From an uncultured Candidatus Melainabacteria bacterium (lineage in GTDB: Bacteria > Cyanobacteriota > Vampirovibrionia > Gastranaerophilales > Gastranaerophilaceae), in contig CALAFU010000059.1 of NCBI GenBank assembly GCA_937891325.1, positions 1-17,209 of the forward strand: a stretch of 17,209 nt of DNA, given 5' to 3'. Below the pieces are notes generated by a model. It had not been told where the DNA came from. It ran no database searches and saw only the letters and a program-made list of their open reading frames with translations. This document shows, piece by piece, positions 1-6,713 of this stretch. Position 1 is the stretch's first letter; every line of letters starts with the position of its first letter. The translations under genes and the position numbers were made by a program.

Positions 1-28
1 CAACCTTTTATTTTTGTCCGTAAAAAAT

Positions 29-48
29 CGTACGTAAAAATACGTACG
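29..48. repeat. Short perfect inverted repeat at window start
   Basis: Two 8-bp arms, CGTACGTA (29-36) and TACGTACG (41-48), are separated by AAAA. An extra CGTAAAAA copy lies at 19-26 and again at 33-40. The element sits downstream of pgk and belongs to the gap with a gene outside the window. It could be an operator or a small hairpin; no function can be assigned. Confidence 0.4.
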
Positions 49-70
49 CTATACACCTACAAGGGTGGTT

Positions 71-107
71 AAAATAAAACGCGGGCGGTGCATTGCACCG
101 CCCGCGT
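71..107 (-). terminator. Intrinsic terminator of pgk
   Basis: A perfect 13-bp GC-rich stem (arms 79-91 and 95-107, loop ATT) lies 29 nt past the pgk stop. Read on the minus strand it is followed by GTTTTATTTT, the usual layout of a Rho-independent terminator. The stem stands out from the AT-rich surroundings. Confidence 0.85.
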
Positions 108-135
108 TACTTATATGACAGTAATAGTCTAGCGA

Positions 136-1350
136 TTACGCTTCGTCTAATGCTGCAACACCTGGTAATACTTTACCTTCGATGAATTCTAATGAAGCAC
201 CACCACCTGTTGATACGTGAGTGAAGTCTTCAGCTTTGAAGAATTTCTTAGCAGCAGAAACTGAGTCACCACCGCCAATTACTGATGTAGCGCCGTTTTT
301 AGTAGCTTCAACGATATCTTTAAGGATTGATTTTGTACCTTCAGCGAATTTAGGGTTTTCAAATGCGCCAACAGGGCCGTTCATAAGGATTGTTTTAGAA
401 GATTTGATAACTTCTGCAAATGCTTTTTGTGATTCAGGGCCTGCATCTACGCCTTCGAAACCGTCTGGAATGTTCTTAATTTCTACAACTTTGTTAGTTC
501 CGTTGCCTGAAAAGTCGTCTGTAACAAGAACATCAGTAGCCATAACTAGTTTAACGCCTTTATCTGCGGCTTTCTTTTCGATTGCTTTAGCAACTTCTAA
601 TTGGTCGTCTTCGCAAATTGAGTTACCGATTTTGCCACCGTTAGCTTTTACGAATGTATAAGCCATACCACCGCCGATAATCATATTATCAACCTTGTCT
701 AATAAGTTTTCTAAAACACCAATTTTAGAAGAAACTTTCGCACCACCAACAACAGCAGTGAAAGGTCTTTCAGGGTTATCTAATGCTTGAGATAAGCAAC
801 GGATTTCTTTTTCCATTAACAAGCCAGATACAGCTGGTTTAAGGATTTTAGCTAATTTTGCAGTTGAAGTGTGGTTTCTGTGAGCTGCGCCAAATGCGTC
901 GTTTACGTAGAAATCACCAAGTTTTGCAAGTTCTTCAGCGAAAGTCATATCGTCATCTTTAGCTTCTTCAGCCTTGTAGTAACGAATGTTTTCTAATAAA
1001 GCAACTTGACCGTCTTTTAAGTCTGCTAATTCTTTGTCAGCGCCTTCACCAACAGGTGATTTAACGAATTTAACTTCTTGACCAAGAACTTTTGACATAT
1101 ATTTAGCAACAGGTTCAAGTGATAAATCTTCTAATTTTTGACCTTCTTTAAGTTTTTGAGGTCTGCCCAAGTGAGCCATTAAGATGATTTTAGCACCTTT
1201 ATCTTGCAAGAATTTTATTGTTGGTAAAATTGCTTGAATTCTAGTGTCATCAGTAACGTTTTTGTCAGCGTCTAGAGGAACGTTGATGTCTACTCTAACT
1301 AACGCTCTTTTACCTTGAACGTCGCCTAAATCTTTGATTGATTTTTTCAT
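136..1350 (-). CDS. pgk: Phosphoglycerate kinase
   Basis: Glycolytic enzyme that transfers phosphate from 1,3-bisphosphoglycerate to ADP, giving 3-phosphoglycerate and ATP in the cytoplasm. At 404 residues it has the normal bacterial length. Visible family motifs are RVDINVP (19-25), HLGRP (60-64), the FYVNDAFGAAHRNHTS stretch (147-162), GGAKVSSKI (202-210), NGPVGAFE (324-331) and the nucleotide-site GGGDS (359-363). The start is supported by an AAAAGGAGA ribosome site at 1359-1367. It stands alone on the minus strand, divergent from the kinase gene at 1523, and ends at the terminator at 79-107. GPVG replaces the more usual GPMG, a conservative change. No truncation or frameshift is seen. Confidence 0.98.
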   Translation of the reverse strand: MKKSIKDLGDVQGKRALVRVDINVPLDADKNVTDDTRIQAILPTIKFLQDKGAKIILMAHLGRPQKLKEGQKLEDLSLEPVAKYMSKVLGQEVKFVKSPVGEGADKELADLKDGQVALLENIRYYKAEEAKDDDMTFAEELAKLGDFYVNDAFGAAHRNHTSTAKLAKILKPAVSGLLMEKEIRCLSQALDNPERPFTAVVGGAKVSSKIGVLENLLDKVDNMIIGGGMAYTFVKANGGKIGNSICEDDQLEVAKAIEKKAADKGVKLVMATDVLVTDDFSGNGTNKVVEIKNIPDGFEGVDAGPESQKAFAEVIKSSKTILMNGPVGAFENPKFAEGTKSILKDIVEATKNGATSVIGGGDSVSAAKKFFKAEDFTHVSTGGGASLEFIEGKVLPGVAALDEA

Positions 1351-1402
1351 TTTGTTAATCTCCTTTTATAAGTACAAAATTTATATTATTTCTTACATTC
1401 CT

Positions 1403-1431
1403 ATTTTAATCGACACAAAATTTTAAGTAAA
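1403..1431 (-). promoter_or_regulatory. Candidate pgk promoter
   Basis: On the minus strand TTTACT (1426-1431) is followed after 17 nt by TAAAAT (1403-1408), a reasonable sigma-70-type -35/-10 pair about 50 nt upstream of the pgk start. It was assigned by eye in AT-rich sequence, so chance matches are possible. Confidence 0.45.
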
Positions 1432-1454
1432 GTATTAATTTTTTTTCACATATA

Positions 1455-1484
1455 TTGAAATTTTTTTTTAGTTTAAAGTACAAT
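1455..1484 (+). promoter_or_regulatory. Candidate promoter of the uridine-kinase-like gene
   Basis: TTGAAA (1455-1460) and TACAAT (1479-1484) are separated by 18 nt. The predicted RNA would start near 1491, leaving a leader of about 30 nt before the ATG at 1523. It lies back-to-back with the candidate pgk promoter in the 172-bp divergent gap. Confidence 0.45.
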
Positions 1485-1522
1485 ATACATAAAGTGTCGA
1501 TAAATAGCATGGGAATTATGGA

Positions 1523-2353
1523 ATGATGGACGATTTATTAACAGGATATAACTTTTACTCGAGCGGTCGAGATATGGAACTTATCACTAAAATTGTCGAC
1601 ACATTAAAAGATATTTTGGAATATGATAAGAAGCAAGCAAAGCCTTTATTCTTGCGCACTACAGACAACTTTATTATGAATATTGCACGTAAAGTTGTTG
1701 AAGAAAAGAAAAAGACTTTTTTAATTGGTATTACAGGCGAAAGTGCTTCTGGAAAGACTGTATTTGTTGATAATACTACACATGCTTGTGTTAAAGATTC
1801 TCATGACGGCATTTATACAGTAGTTAGACAAGATGATTACTACAAAGACACATCAAAAGAATTGAAGGAAGCTGGTAGCTACGAGGAATTATTTAAAACA
1901 GGTTTTAGCTTTGATACCCCTGATGTTATTGATTTACAGCTAATGAGAGAACACTTAATTGCTTTAAAAGAAGGTAAAGAAATTACCTCTCCTCGTTACA
2001 ACTTTGTAACTTGTGAATCTACTCCGGACGGGGATGTTAAAAAGCCAGCAAAAATCATCTTAACAGAAGGTTTATATGTTCTAAATGAACAAGTACGCGA
2101 TATTATGGACGTAAAAGTTTATGTATTTACTCCATTGGAAGTTTTAAAAGATCGTTGGTACAAGCGTGCAGCAAGCAGAGGCAAAACAGGCGAAGCTGCG
2201 GATATGCAATTTAAAGATGTAAACAAAACGGCTCAACAATACATAAGACCTACATATCCGATTGCAGATGTAATTATCAACGGGCTTGTATCTCAAGAAT
2301 ATATTGTAGAAATTACAGACAAAATTTTTGACTCAATCAAAGCATTATTCTAA
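1523..2353 (+). CDS. udk: Uridine kinase / phosphoribulokinase-family P-loop kinase
   Basis: Probably phosphorylates uridine or cytidine to the monophosphate using ATP or GTP (pyrimidine salvage, cytoplasm). Seen: Walker A GESASGKT (72-79), DDYYKD (104-109) matching the substrate-site DxYYK of uridine kinases, FDTPDVID followed by a P-x-YNF stretch, ILTEGLYVL as the Walker B region, an RWYKRAASRG lid-like segment, and IRPTYPIADVIING near the end. At 276 residues it carries about 65 extra N-terminal residues relative to enterobacterial Udk (213). Two ATGs are adjacent (1523 and 1526) and the ribosome site is poor (GGGAA). The exact substrate is uncertain within the PRK/UDK superfamily, so the symbol is tentative. 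Confidence 0.8.
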   Translation: MMDDLLTGYNFYSSGRDMELITKIVDTLKDILEYDKKQAKPLFLRTTDNFIMNIARKVVEEKKKTFLIGITGESASGKTVFVDNTTHACVKDSHDGIYTVVRQDDYYKDTSKELKEAGSYEELFKTGFSFDTPDVIDLQLMREHLIALKEGKEITSPRYNFVTCESTPDGDVKKPAKIILTEGLYVLNEQVRDIMDVKVYVFTPLEVLKDRWYKRAASRGKTGEAADMQFKDVNKTAQQYIRPTYPIADVIINGLVSQEYIVEITDKIFDSIKALF

Positions 2354-2376
2354 AAAAAATCATATATTTTGACTAT

Positions 2377-2411
2377 TTGAAATTTGTAAAAACATCATTA
2401 TACTAAAACTA
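2377..2411 (+). promoter_or_regulatory. Candidate promoter giving a leaderless transcript
   Basis: TTGAAA (2377-2382) and TATACT (2399-2404) are separated by 16 nt. The ATG of the next gene begins at 2411, seven bases after the -10, which is where transcription would be expected to start. No Shine-Dalgarno sequence is present, in keeping with a leaderless or near-leaderless mRNA. Confidence 0.45.
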
Positions 2412-2983
2412 TGAAACGTTTTTTGTTAACAATTTTAATGATTATGTTTTCAACTCTTACGGTAAATTCGCAAGAACTGTTTTTGCGTGGATATGATGGT
2501 ATTGAATTACCTGTAGGAACGCTAATTCAGGTTATTAATTTACAAGAATTTTCAACAAAATATTGCGATGAAACAACAAGAGTTTCTTTTGTTGCAACAA
2601 ACGATACTTACATGCAAGAAATGGTTATAATCCCTAAGGGAACACGTTTTTACGGCATGATTGAAAAAATGAATGAGCCGATTGTTGGTACAAATGCATC
2701 AATGGTAATAAAAATTACGAAAATGGTTCTGCCAGATGACTTTGAGATACCTATGAAGGGTTATATTTATTCCACAAATAAAAATATAATTGGTGGCGGT
2801 TTAACAGAGCCTGCAAGTTATGTAAAAGTTCCTCATTATCAACAAGGTTTCGGAATTGGTACAAATAAATTTGTTCCAGGACCAGCTCGTAGAATGGGCG
2901 AACACCTTACTATTGCTGCGGGTGCGGACCTTATGATTGTGCTAACAAGTCCTGCATACATTACACATACCTTAACAAATTGA
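2411..2983 (+). CDS. Secreted protein, VirB10/TrbI C-terminal-like fold (copy 1)
   Basis: A 190-residue exported protein of unknown function. Residues 1-20 are a typical signal peptide (MKRF, then a hydrophobic run, cleavage near VNS-QE), so the mature protein is periplasmic or envelope-bound. Motif order in the mature part: LPVGT (33-37), IIPKGTRFYG (73-82), a VIKITKMVLP strand (99-108), EIPMKGYI (112-119), IIGGG (126-130) and LTIAAGADLMIVLTSP (166-181). The following gene has the same order, so the two look like diverged paralogues. The alternation of 'IPaG..' turns with beta-strands resembles the VirB10/TrbI outer-membrane-facing domain; this fold call is inference. It opens the run of same-strand genes leading into tonB. 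There is no ribosome site (see promoter at 2377). Confidence 0.8.
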   Translation: MKRFLLTILMIMFSTLTVNSQELFLRGYDGIELPVGTLIQVINLQEFSTKYCDETTRVSFVATNDTYMQEMVIIPKGTRFYGMIEKMNEPIVGTNASMVIKITKMVLPDDFEIPMKGYIYSTNKNIIGGGLTEPASYVKVPHYQQGFGIGTNKFVPGPARRMGEHLTIAAGADLMIVLTSPAYITHTLTN

Positions 2984-3006
2984 CACGAACGAATAAAATA
3001 AATAAA

Positions 3007-3042
3007 ATATCATTATCGTATATTTTTATGAGGTAATGATAT
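3007..3042 (+). promoter_or_regulatory. Hairpin occluding the ribosome site and start codon
   Basis: ATATCATTATC (3007-3017) can pair with GGTAATGATAT (3032-3042), 11 bp including one G-U pair, with a 14-nt loop. The downstream arm contains the GG of the GAGG ribosome site (3030-3033) and the AT of the start codon at 3041. Folding would hide the start of the next gene. Regulation is inferred from geometry only. Confidence 0.35.
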
Positions 3043-3745
3043 GAAAAAACAAATTAGCTTTCTTTTAATCGCAACATTTATTACGATGAATGCTTCTTTT
3101 GCGGCTTCAAATTTTCAGTATGATTCATCATCTCAAGTATATTCAGGACAACCGTTAAGAGGTTCTGTTGTGAGTGTTCCTGCTGGTGCTGTAATGTCAG
3201 CTGTAACAACTTCAGAAATTGGTTCTGAAACTTTAGTAAAAGGTCAAGCTGTACAATTGGCATTAGGTTCAGACTTTTACTATAACGGAAAAATGATTGC
3301 TCCAGCTGGAAGTACTGTTATCGGTACAGTGACAGAATTGTCAAAAGCTAAATATGGCGATATGAACGGTAGAGTTAAAATTTTGTTTACACAAATTACA
3401 ACTCCTTATGGCGTTCAAATCCCTATTTCTGGCGTAATCAAGACCAATGACGGTTCAGGAGTTCTTGTTGGCGGAACAAAAATGGACGTAACAAAAGAAT
3501 ATGCAAAGAATATGGCAGTAGGTACAGCCGCAGGTGCTTTATCAGGACTTGTGTTTGGTGCATTAGCTGGCGGTGACGTTGGTCGTGGCGCAGCTTTAGG
3601 TACTGCTGTTGGTGCAGGTGGTGGCGCAGTTAAGGCTGCAGCTCAAAAAGGAAACCCTGTTTCTATTCCTGCAAATTCACGTATAGACATTCTTTTAAAT
3701 CAGCCAATTACAGTAAACCCTTCGGCATATAGCTACGAAGATTAG
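3041..3745 (+). CDS. Secreted glycine-zipper protein, VirB10/TrbI C-terminal-like fold (copy 2)
   Basis: A 234-residue exported protein of unknown function. It has a signal peptide (1-21, MKKQ plus hydrophobic core, ending ASFA). Motifs in order: VPAGA (46-50), MIAPAGSTVIGTV (85-97), RVKILFTQITTPYGVQIPISGVI (111-133, strands and turn), VLVGG (141-145), a glycine-zipper segment with many small residues (about 157-200) and VSIPANSRIDILLNQPITV (207-225). Apart from the zipper this matches the order in the preceding gene. The zipper could insert into or oligomerise at a membrane. GAGG at 3030-3033 is a good ribosome site, 7 nt from the ATG. It lies 64 nt before tonB, so co-function with the TonB system is plausible but unproven. 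Confidence 0.82.
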   Translation: MKKQISFLLIATFITMNASFAASNFQYDSSSQVYSGQPLRGSVVSVPAGAVMSAVTTSEIGSETLVKGQAVQLALGSDFYYNGKMIAPAGSTVIGTVTELSKAKYGDMNGRVKILFTQITTPYGVQIPISGVIKTNDGSGVLVGGTKMDVTKEYAKNMAVGTAAGALSGLVFGALAGGDVGRGAALGTAVGAGGGAVKAAAQKGNPVSIPANSRIDILLNQPITVNPSAYSYED

Positions 3746-3761
3746 AAGGTTAGGGAATAAA

Positions 3762-3794
3762 TTATTTTATACTTTTTGTAAAAGTATGAAATAA
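3762..3794 (+). promoter_or_regulatory. AT-rich hairpin in front of tonB
   Basis: Arms 3762-3776 and 3780-3794 form a 15-bp stem with a single G-U pair and a TGT loop, between the upstream stop (3745) and the tonB ATG (3810). No T-run follows on the plus strand, so it is not a standard terminator. It could act as a processing or mRNA-stability hairpin within the run of genes. Confidence 0.4.
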
Positions 3795-3809
3795 AAAGTG
3801 GGATATCAA

Positions 3810-4994
3810 ATGTCAATTCTAGGAAATATTAACAGTTTAATAGACGAAGACGATAACGAACAACAACATGGCTATACAACGCCAGCCGTTATCAAAGATA
3901 ACAAAGACTATATTTCAATTAAAAAAGCCTTTGTTCTATCATTAATTTTACACCCTGCGGTAGTTGGTGTAATAGCTTTGATTGGTCTAATTTTGATGCT
4001 TTTCGGCATAAATTTATTTATGGCAGAAAGACCAAAACCAAAAATGAATGATATTGAGTTTGTTTTGGTTGATAGAGAAGCAACTCCAAGAAATATGAAA
4101 ACGCCATATCGTTCTAATATGAACTCTCGTGGTGGTGGGGTTAATGATCCTAAACGTAAGGTTTCAATGCCTTCTCCAAAACCTGCAAAAACAGCCAAGC
4201 CAAAACAAGCCTCTCCAGCTCCAAAGAAAGCTGTTAAAAAGGCAGTTTCTAACCCAACTCCAAAGAAAACGGTAAATAAAAAGGTTACAAAACCTCAAGC
4301 ATCAGGCGGAACTAAGACTCCAGCTAAAAAGGTTTCATCACCAAGACCAGCAGCTCCAAGTGTTAGACCTTCAGCAACAAGACCTGCTGCACCAAAGGTT
4401 ACAACAAAACCAAAAACAGCATTTAATGTTCCTGTTCCACCATCTCATACAACAGGAAAATATTCAACAGGTCCTGTAAGTGGTAGTGGTACAGCAAGAA
4501 AATCTGCTGGTGGTGGATATTCACCAAATCCATCGTTAGCACCTACATATCACTCTGGTTCAGGTTCTGCATCAGGCTCTAGAACAGGTTCATCTTACGG
4601 TACAGGTTCTCGTGGTTCAGGTGCAAGCAGAGGCGGTACAGGTAACTATGGCAACCCAAGTGGTGGTGGCGGAAGACCTGGTATTGATGCAATTGCTCAA
4701 CCGGATTTTGGACCATACATGGCAGATTTACAACGTCGTATCAAGATGAATTGGGATCCACCAAAGGGTAACGAAAGTAAACGTGTAGTATTGTTATTCA
4801 AGATTGCACGTGACGGAAGACTTTTATCAGTAAGCGTTTACAAGTCTTCTGGCTTAGCATCAGCTGATAACGCAGCGCTTAATGCTGTAAGAGCAACAGC
4901 TCCATTCAGACCATTGCCTGCAAACTTTAGAGGCTCAAGCGTAGATATTCAATTCACATTTGATTACAACGTATTCGGTGCAAGTTATAGATAA
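3810..4994 (+). CDS. tonB: TonB/TolA-like energy-transducing protein
   Basis: Periplasm-spanning rod that carries proton-motive-force energy from ExbB/ExbD to outer-membrane partners. From the ATG at 3810 it is 394 residues: a cytoplasmic N-terminus (1-38), one transmembrane helix (about 41-71) holding S44-x3-H48, the SxxxH signature of TonB/TolA anchors, a Lys/Pro/Ala-rich linker (about 80-205), a Gly/Ser-rich linker (about 205-290) and a C-terminal domain (about 292-394). The C-terminal domain has YMADLQRRIKMNW, GRLLSVSVYKSSG, an Ala-rich helix and PFRPLP. The long cytoplasmic N-terminus is unusual for TonB. An in-frame GTG at 3798 would add four residues, but GTGGGA there serves better as a weak ribosome site for the ATG. 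The C-terminal domain resembles both TonB and TolA, so the partner is not certain. Confidence 0.9.
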   Translation: MSILGNINSLIDEDDNEQQHGYTTPAVIKDNKDYISIKKAFVLSLILHPAVVGVIALIGLILMLFGINLFMAERPKPKMNDIEFVLVDREATPRNMKTPYRSNMNSRGGGVNDPKRKVSMPSPKPAKTAKPKQASPAPKKAVKKAVSNPTPKKTVNKKVTKPQASGGTKTPAKKVSSPRPAAPSVRPSATRPAAPKVTTKPKTAFNVPVPPSHTTGKYSTGPVSGSGTARKSAGGGYSPNPSLAPTYHSGSGSASGSRTGSSYGTGSRGSGASRGGTGNYGNPSGGGGRPGIDAIAQPDFGPYMADLQRRIKMNWDPPKGNESKRVVLLFKIARDGRLLSVSVYKSSGLASADNAALNAVRATAPFRPLPANFRGSSVDIQFTFDYNVFGASYR

Positions 4995-5038
4995 TAAGTA
5001 ATAATTAGTTAGTACAAAAAGGATAAAGGACAAAAAAC

Positions 5039-5686
5039 ATGGAATTAATTTTACATTCAATTCAACTAGATTGGCCCGTTTTAACACCAATTTTAATCTG
5101 TTCAATTTTGGTTGTTACAGTGGCAATCAACAGATACTCTTTTTATGGTAAAAACAAAAGAGATGTAGTTCAGTTCATTCCTAAATTACAAAAGGAATTG
5201 GCTAAAAACAACATGGCAGGTGCTCAAAACTTATCAATTCAATTGGGCGGTGTAATCGGCGAAGTTACAGAAGAAGCTGTAAGAATCTTCTCTGAACAAA
5301 AAGCTGGTTTCTCTCGTTCATTCGATATTGCAGCAGCTCTTGCTTCAAGAAAATTAGAAAATCACTTAACAGTTTTAGGTACAATCGGTGGTGTTGCTCC
5401 ATTCTTAGGGTTGTTCGGTACTGTTGTTAGAATCTTGTACACATTCCAAGATTTGGCAACTCAAGGTAACCAATCAGCTGCGGTTGCAATGGGTATCGGT
5501 TCTGCCTTAATCGCTACTGCTTTCGGTTTAGGCGTTGCGATTGTTGCAGTTATCTTCTACAACTACTTCCAATCAGTTGTTAAACGTTACGAAGATGATT
5601 TCAACTTAATCAAATTATTATTCTTGAGCTTTGTTGATTCAAACGATGAAACAACAGTTCAATCATCACAAAATATTGCTCTATAA
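5039..5686 (+). CDS. exbB: ExbB/TolQ/MotA-family proton channel subunit
   Basis: Inner-membrane subunit that, with ExbD, forms the proton-driven motor for TonB. It has 215 residues with three transmembrane segments: about 13-33, 112-136 and 149-177. The cytoplasmic domain (34-110) precedes the family signature LGTIGGVAPFLGLFGTV (113-129), and TM3 contains GIGSALIATAFGL (152-164). The start is supported by AAAGGA (5025-5030), eight bases before the ATG. It lies 44 nt after tonB, and its stop codon overlaps the ribosome site of the first exbD, indicating an operon. TolQ versus ExbB cannot be settled from sequence alone; the neighbouring tonB and the lack of tolB/pal favour ExbB. Confidence 0.92.
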   Translation: MELILHSIQLDWPVLTPILICSILVVTVAINRYSFYGKNKRDVVQFIPKLQKELAKNNMAGAQNLSIQLGGVIGEVTEEAVRIFSEQKAGFSRSFDIAAALASRKLENHLTVLGTIGGVAPFLGLFGTVVRILYTFQDLATQGNQSAAVAMGIGSALIATAFGLGVAIVAVIFYNYFQSVVKRYEDDFNLIKLLFLSFVDSNDETTVQSSQNIAL

Positions 5687-5699
5687 GGATTAACAAACA

Positions 5700-6248
5700 A
5701 TGGCAATGAAGACAAACAAGGGTAAAGAAGCTCTTTTTACTGAAATTAATATTACACCGTTAACGGATATTTTCTTGGTACTACTTATCATCATGATGGT
5801 TGTAGCGCCTACTTTCCAATCAATGGATAACAGTATTAATATCCCTGAAATTAACAGTGGTATATCTATCGAACAAAAGAATTGTACAGTTTCTGTTACA
5901 AAAGAAGGTTTGATGTACATTAACGGTAAAGAAACTTCTCCAAGTGCTTTAGCATCTGAATTATCAACATTATTACCAACTTTAGAAAAGAAGGAAGTAG
6001 TTGTTAAGGCTGATACAGATGCAAAAAATTCCGTTGTTTTAAAAATTATGGATGCCGCTCAAGAGGCTGGTTATGAAAAATTAATCGTAGCTGGTGAACC
6101 TTTGAGCAAAAAAGAACAAAATCAATTAAAAAATGATAGTATGTCGTCTGATGAAATGGATATGCAAACAACAGCTCCAACTGATATGGGCAGAACTAAA
6201 GTTCAAAGAAGCAGTATTCCAACAGACGATGAAGAATGGGTTGAATAA
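5700..6248 (+). CDS. exbD: ExbD/TolR-family protein 1, with acidic C-terminal tail
   Basis: Single-pass inner-membrane subunit of the ExbB-ExbD motor. It has a short cytoplasmic N-terminus, then EINITPLTDIFLVLLIIMMV (15-34) with D23 as the conserved proton-carrying aspartate, then a periplasmic domain to about residue 133 ending with the usual VVVKADTDA... and AGYEKLIVAGEP stretches. The last ~45 residues form a polar acidic tail absent from typical ExbD proteins (about 140 residues); this one has 182. AAGGA at 5685-5689 is the ribosome site. Only 2 nt separate its stop from the next gene, suggesting translational coupling. Confidence 0.93.
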   Translation: MAMKTNKGKEALFTEINITPLTDIFLVLLIIMMVVAPTFQSMDNSINIPEINSGISIEQKNCTVSVTKEGLMYINGKETSPSALASELSTLLPTLEKKEVVVKADTDAKNSVVLKIMDAAQEAGYEKLIVAGEPLSKKEQNQLKNDSMSSDEMDMQTTAPTDMGRTKVQRSSIPTDDEEWVE

Positions 6249-6250
6249 TT

Positions 6251-6643
6251 ATGGCTAGAAATAAACGTGATTGTTTTAATGAAATTAATATCACACCGTT
6301 GACAGATATTTTCTTAGTATTACTTATCATTATGATGGTTATTGCACCATTATTGGATAGTCAAGGTCTTAATTTGACAGTTCCTGAAATTGTTAAAGAA
6401 GAAAATATCCAAAAGGATACTAAAATCTTGAACGTTCAAGTTACAGACGATAACAAGTATTATATCAACGATCAAGAAGTTGCAGAACAAGATTTGGAAT
6501 CAACTCTAAAAGATGCAGCTAAAGATAAACCAGACGGTTTATTAATTCAATCAGCTCCAAATTCAACTCATGGTGCTGTTGTAAAATTAATGGATAATGC
6601 TAGAAATTCAGGAATTACAAGTATTTCTGTAATGGAAGGTTAG
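6251..6643 (+). CDS. exbD2: ExbD/TolR-family protein 2
   Basis: Second ExbD-type subunit, 130 residues, the usual family length. Its transmembrane motif EINITPLTDIFLVLLIIMMV (11-30, conserved D19) is identical to that of the preceding protein over 20 residues, while the periplasmic parts are clearly diverged. It ends at the canonical periplasmic domain without the acidic tail of copy 1. It is the last gene of the tonB-exbB-exbD-exbD run and is followed by the terminator at 6669-6703. Two ExbD paralogues with one ExbB suggest a mixed ExbD dimer or alternative motors. Confidence 0.93.
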   Translation: MARNKRDCFNEINITPLTDIFLVLLIIMMVIAPLLDSQGLNLTVPEIVKEENIQKDTKILNVQVTDDNKYYINDQEVAEQDLESTLKDAAKDKPDGLLIQSAPNSTHGAVVKLMDNARNSGITSISVMEG

Positions 6644-6668
6644 TTATTTAAAAGTTTTTTGTCTAACA

Positions 6669-6710
6669 AAAAGGCGCGGATTACAAAGCAATCCGCGCCT
6701 TTTATTTATT
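6669..6710. terminator. Bidirectional intrinsic terminator (exbD2 / SulP)
   Basis: A perfect 14-bp stem (arms 6669-6682 and 6690-6703, 7-nt loop) with core GGCGCGG/CCGCGCC lies between convergent genes. The plus strand continues TTTATTTATT and the minus strand TTTTTGTTAG, so it can end both transcripts. It closely resembles the hairpin at 11701-11738. Confidence 0.88.
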
Positions 6711-6713
6711 TAC

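Noticed and set aside
221..661. Long open frame antisense to pgk
   Set aside because: It lies wholly within a clear phosphoglycerate kinase gene on the other strand, with no family motifs and no ribosome site. The antisense frames over 3908-4198, 5690-5920, 6986-7198, 7420-7626, 11937-12413 and 16309-16746 were dropped for the same reason.
1410..1500. Inverted TCGACAC (1410-1416) / GTGTCGA (1494-1500) between pgk and the kinase gene
   Set aside because: One 7-bp match is expected by chance in a gap of this length, and another copy lies inside the coding region at 1596-1602.
2411..3745. The two secreted proteins as part of a type IV secretion system
   Set aside because: No VirB4, VirB8, VirB9, VirB11 or coupling protein is present in the window; only a fold-level resemblance to VirB10/TrbI is claimed.
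3798..3809. GTG start for tonB four codons upstream
   Set aside because: The GTGGGA around it is better placed as a weak ribosome site for the ATG at 3810, and the extra residues add no recognisable sequence.
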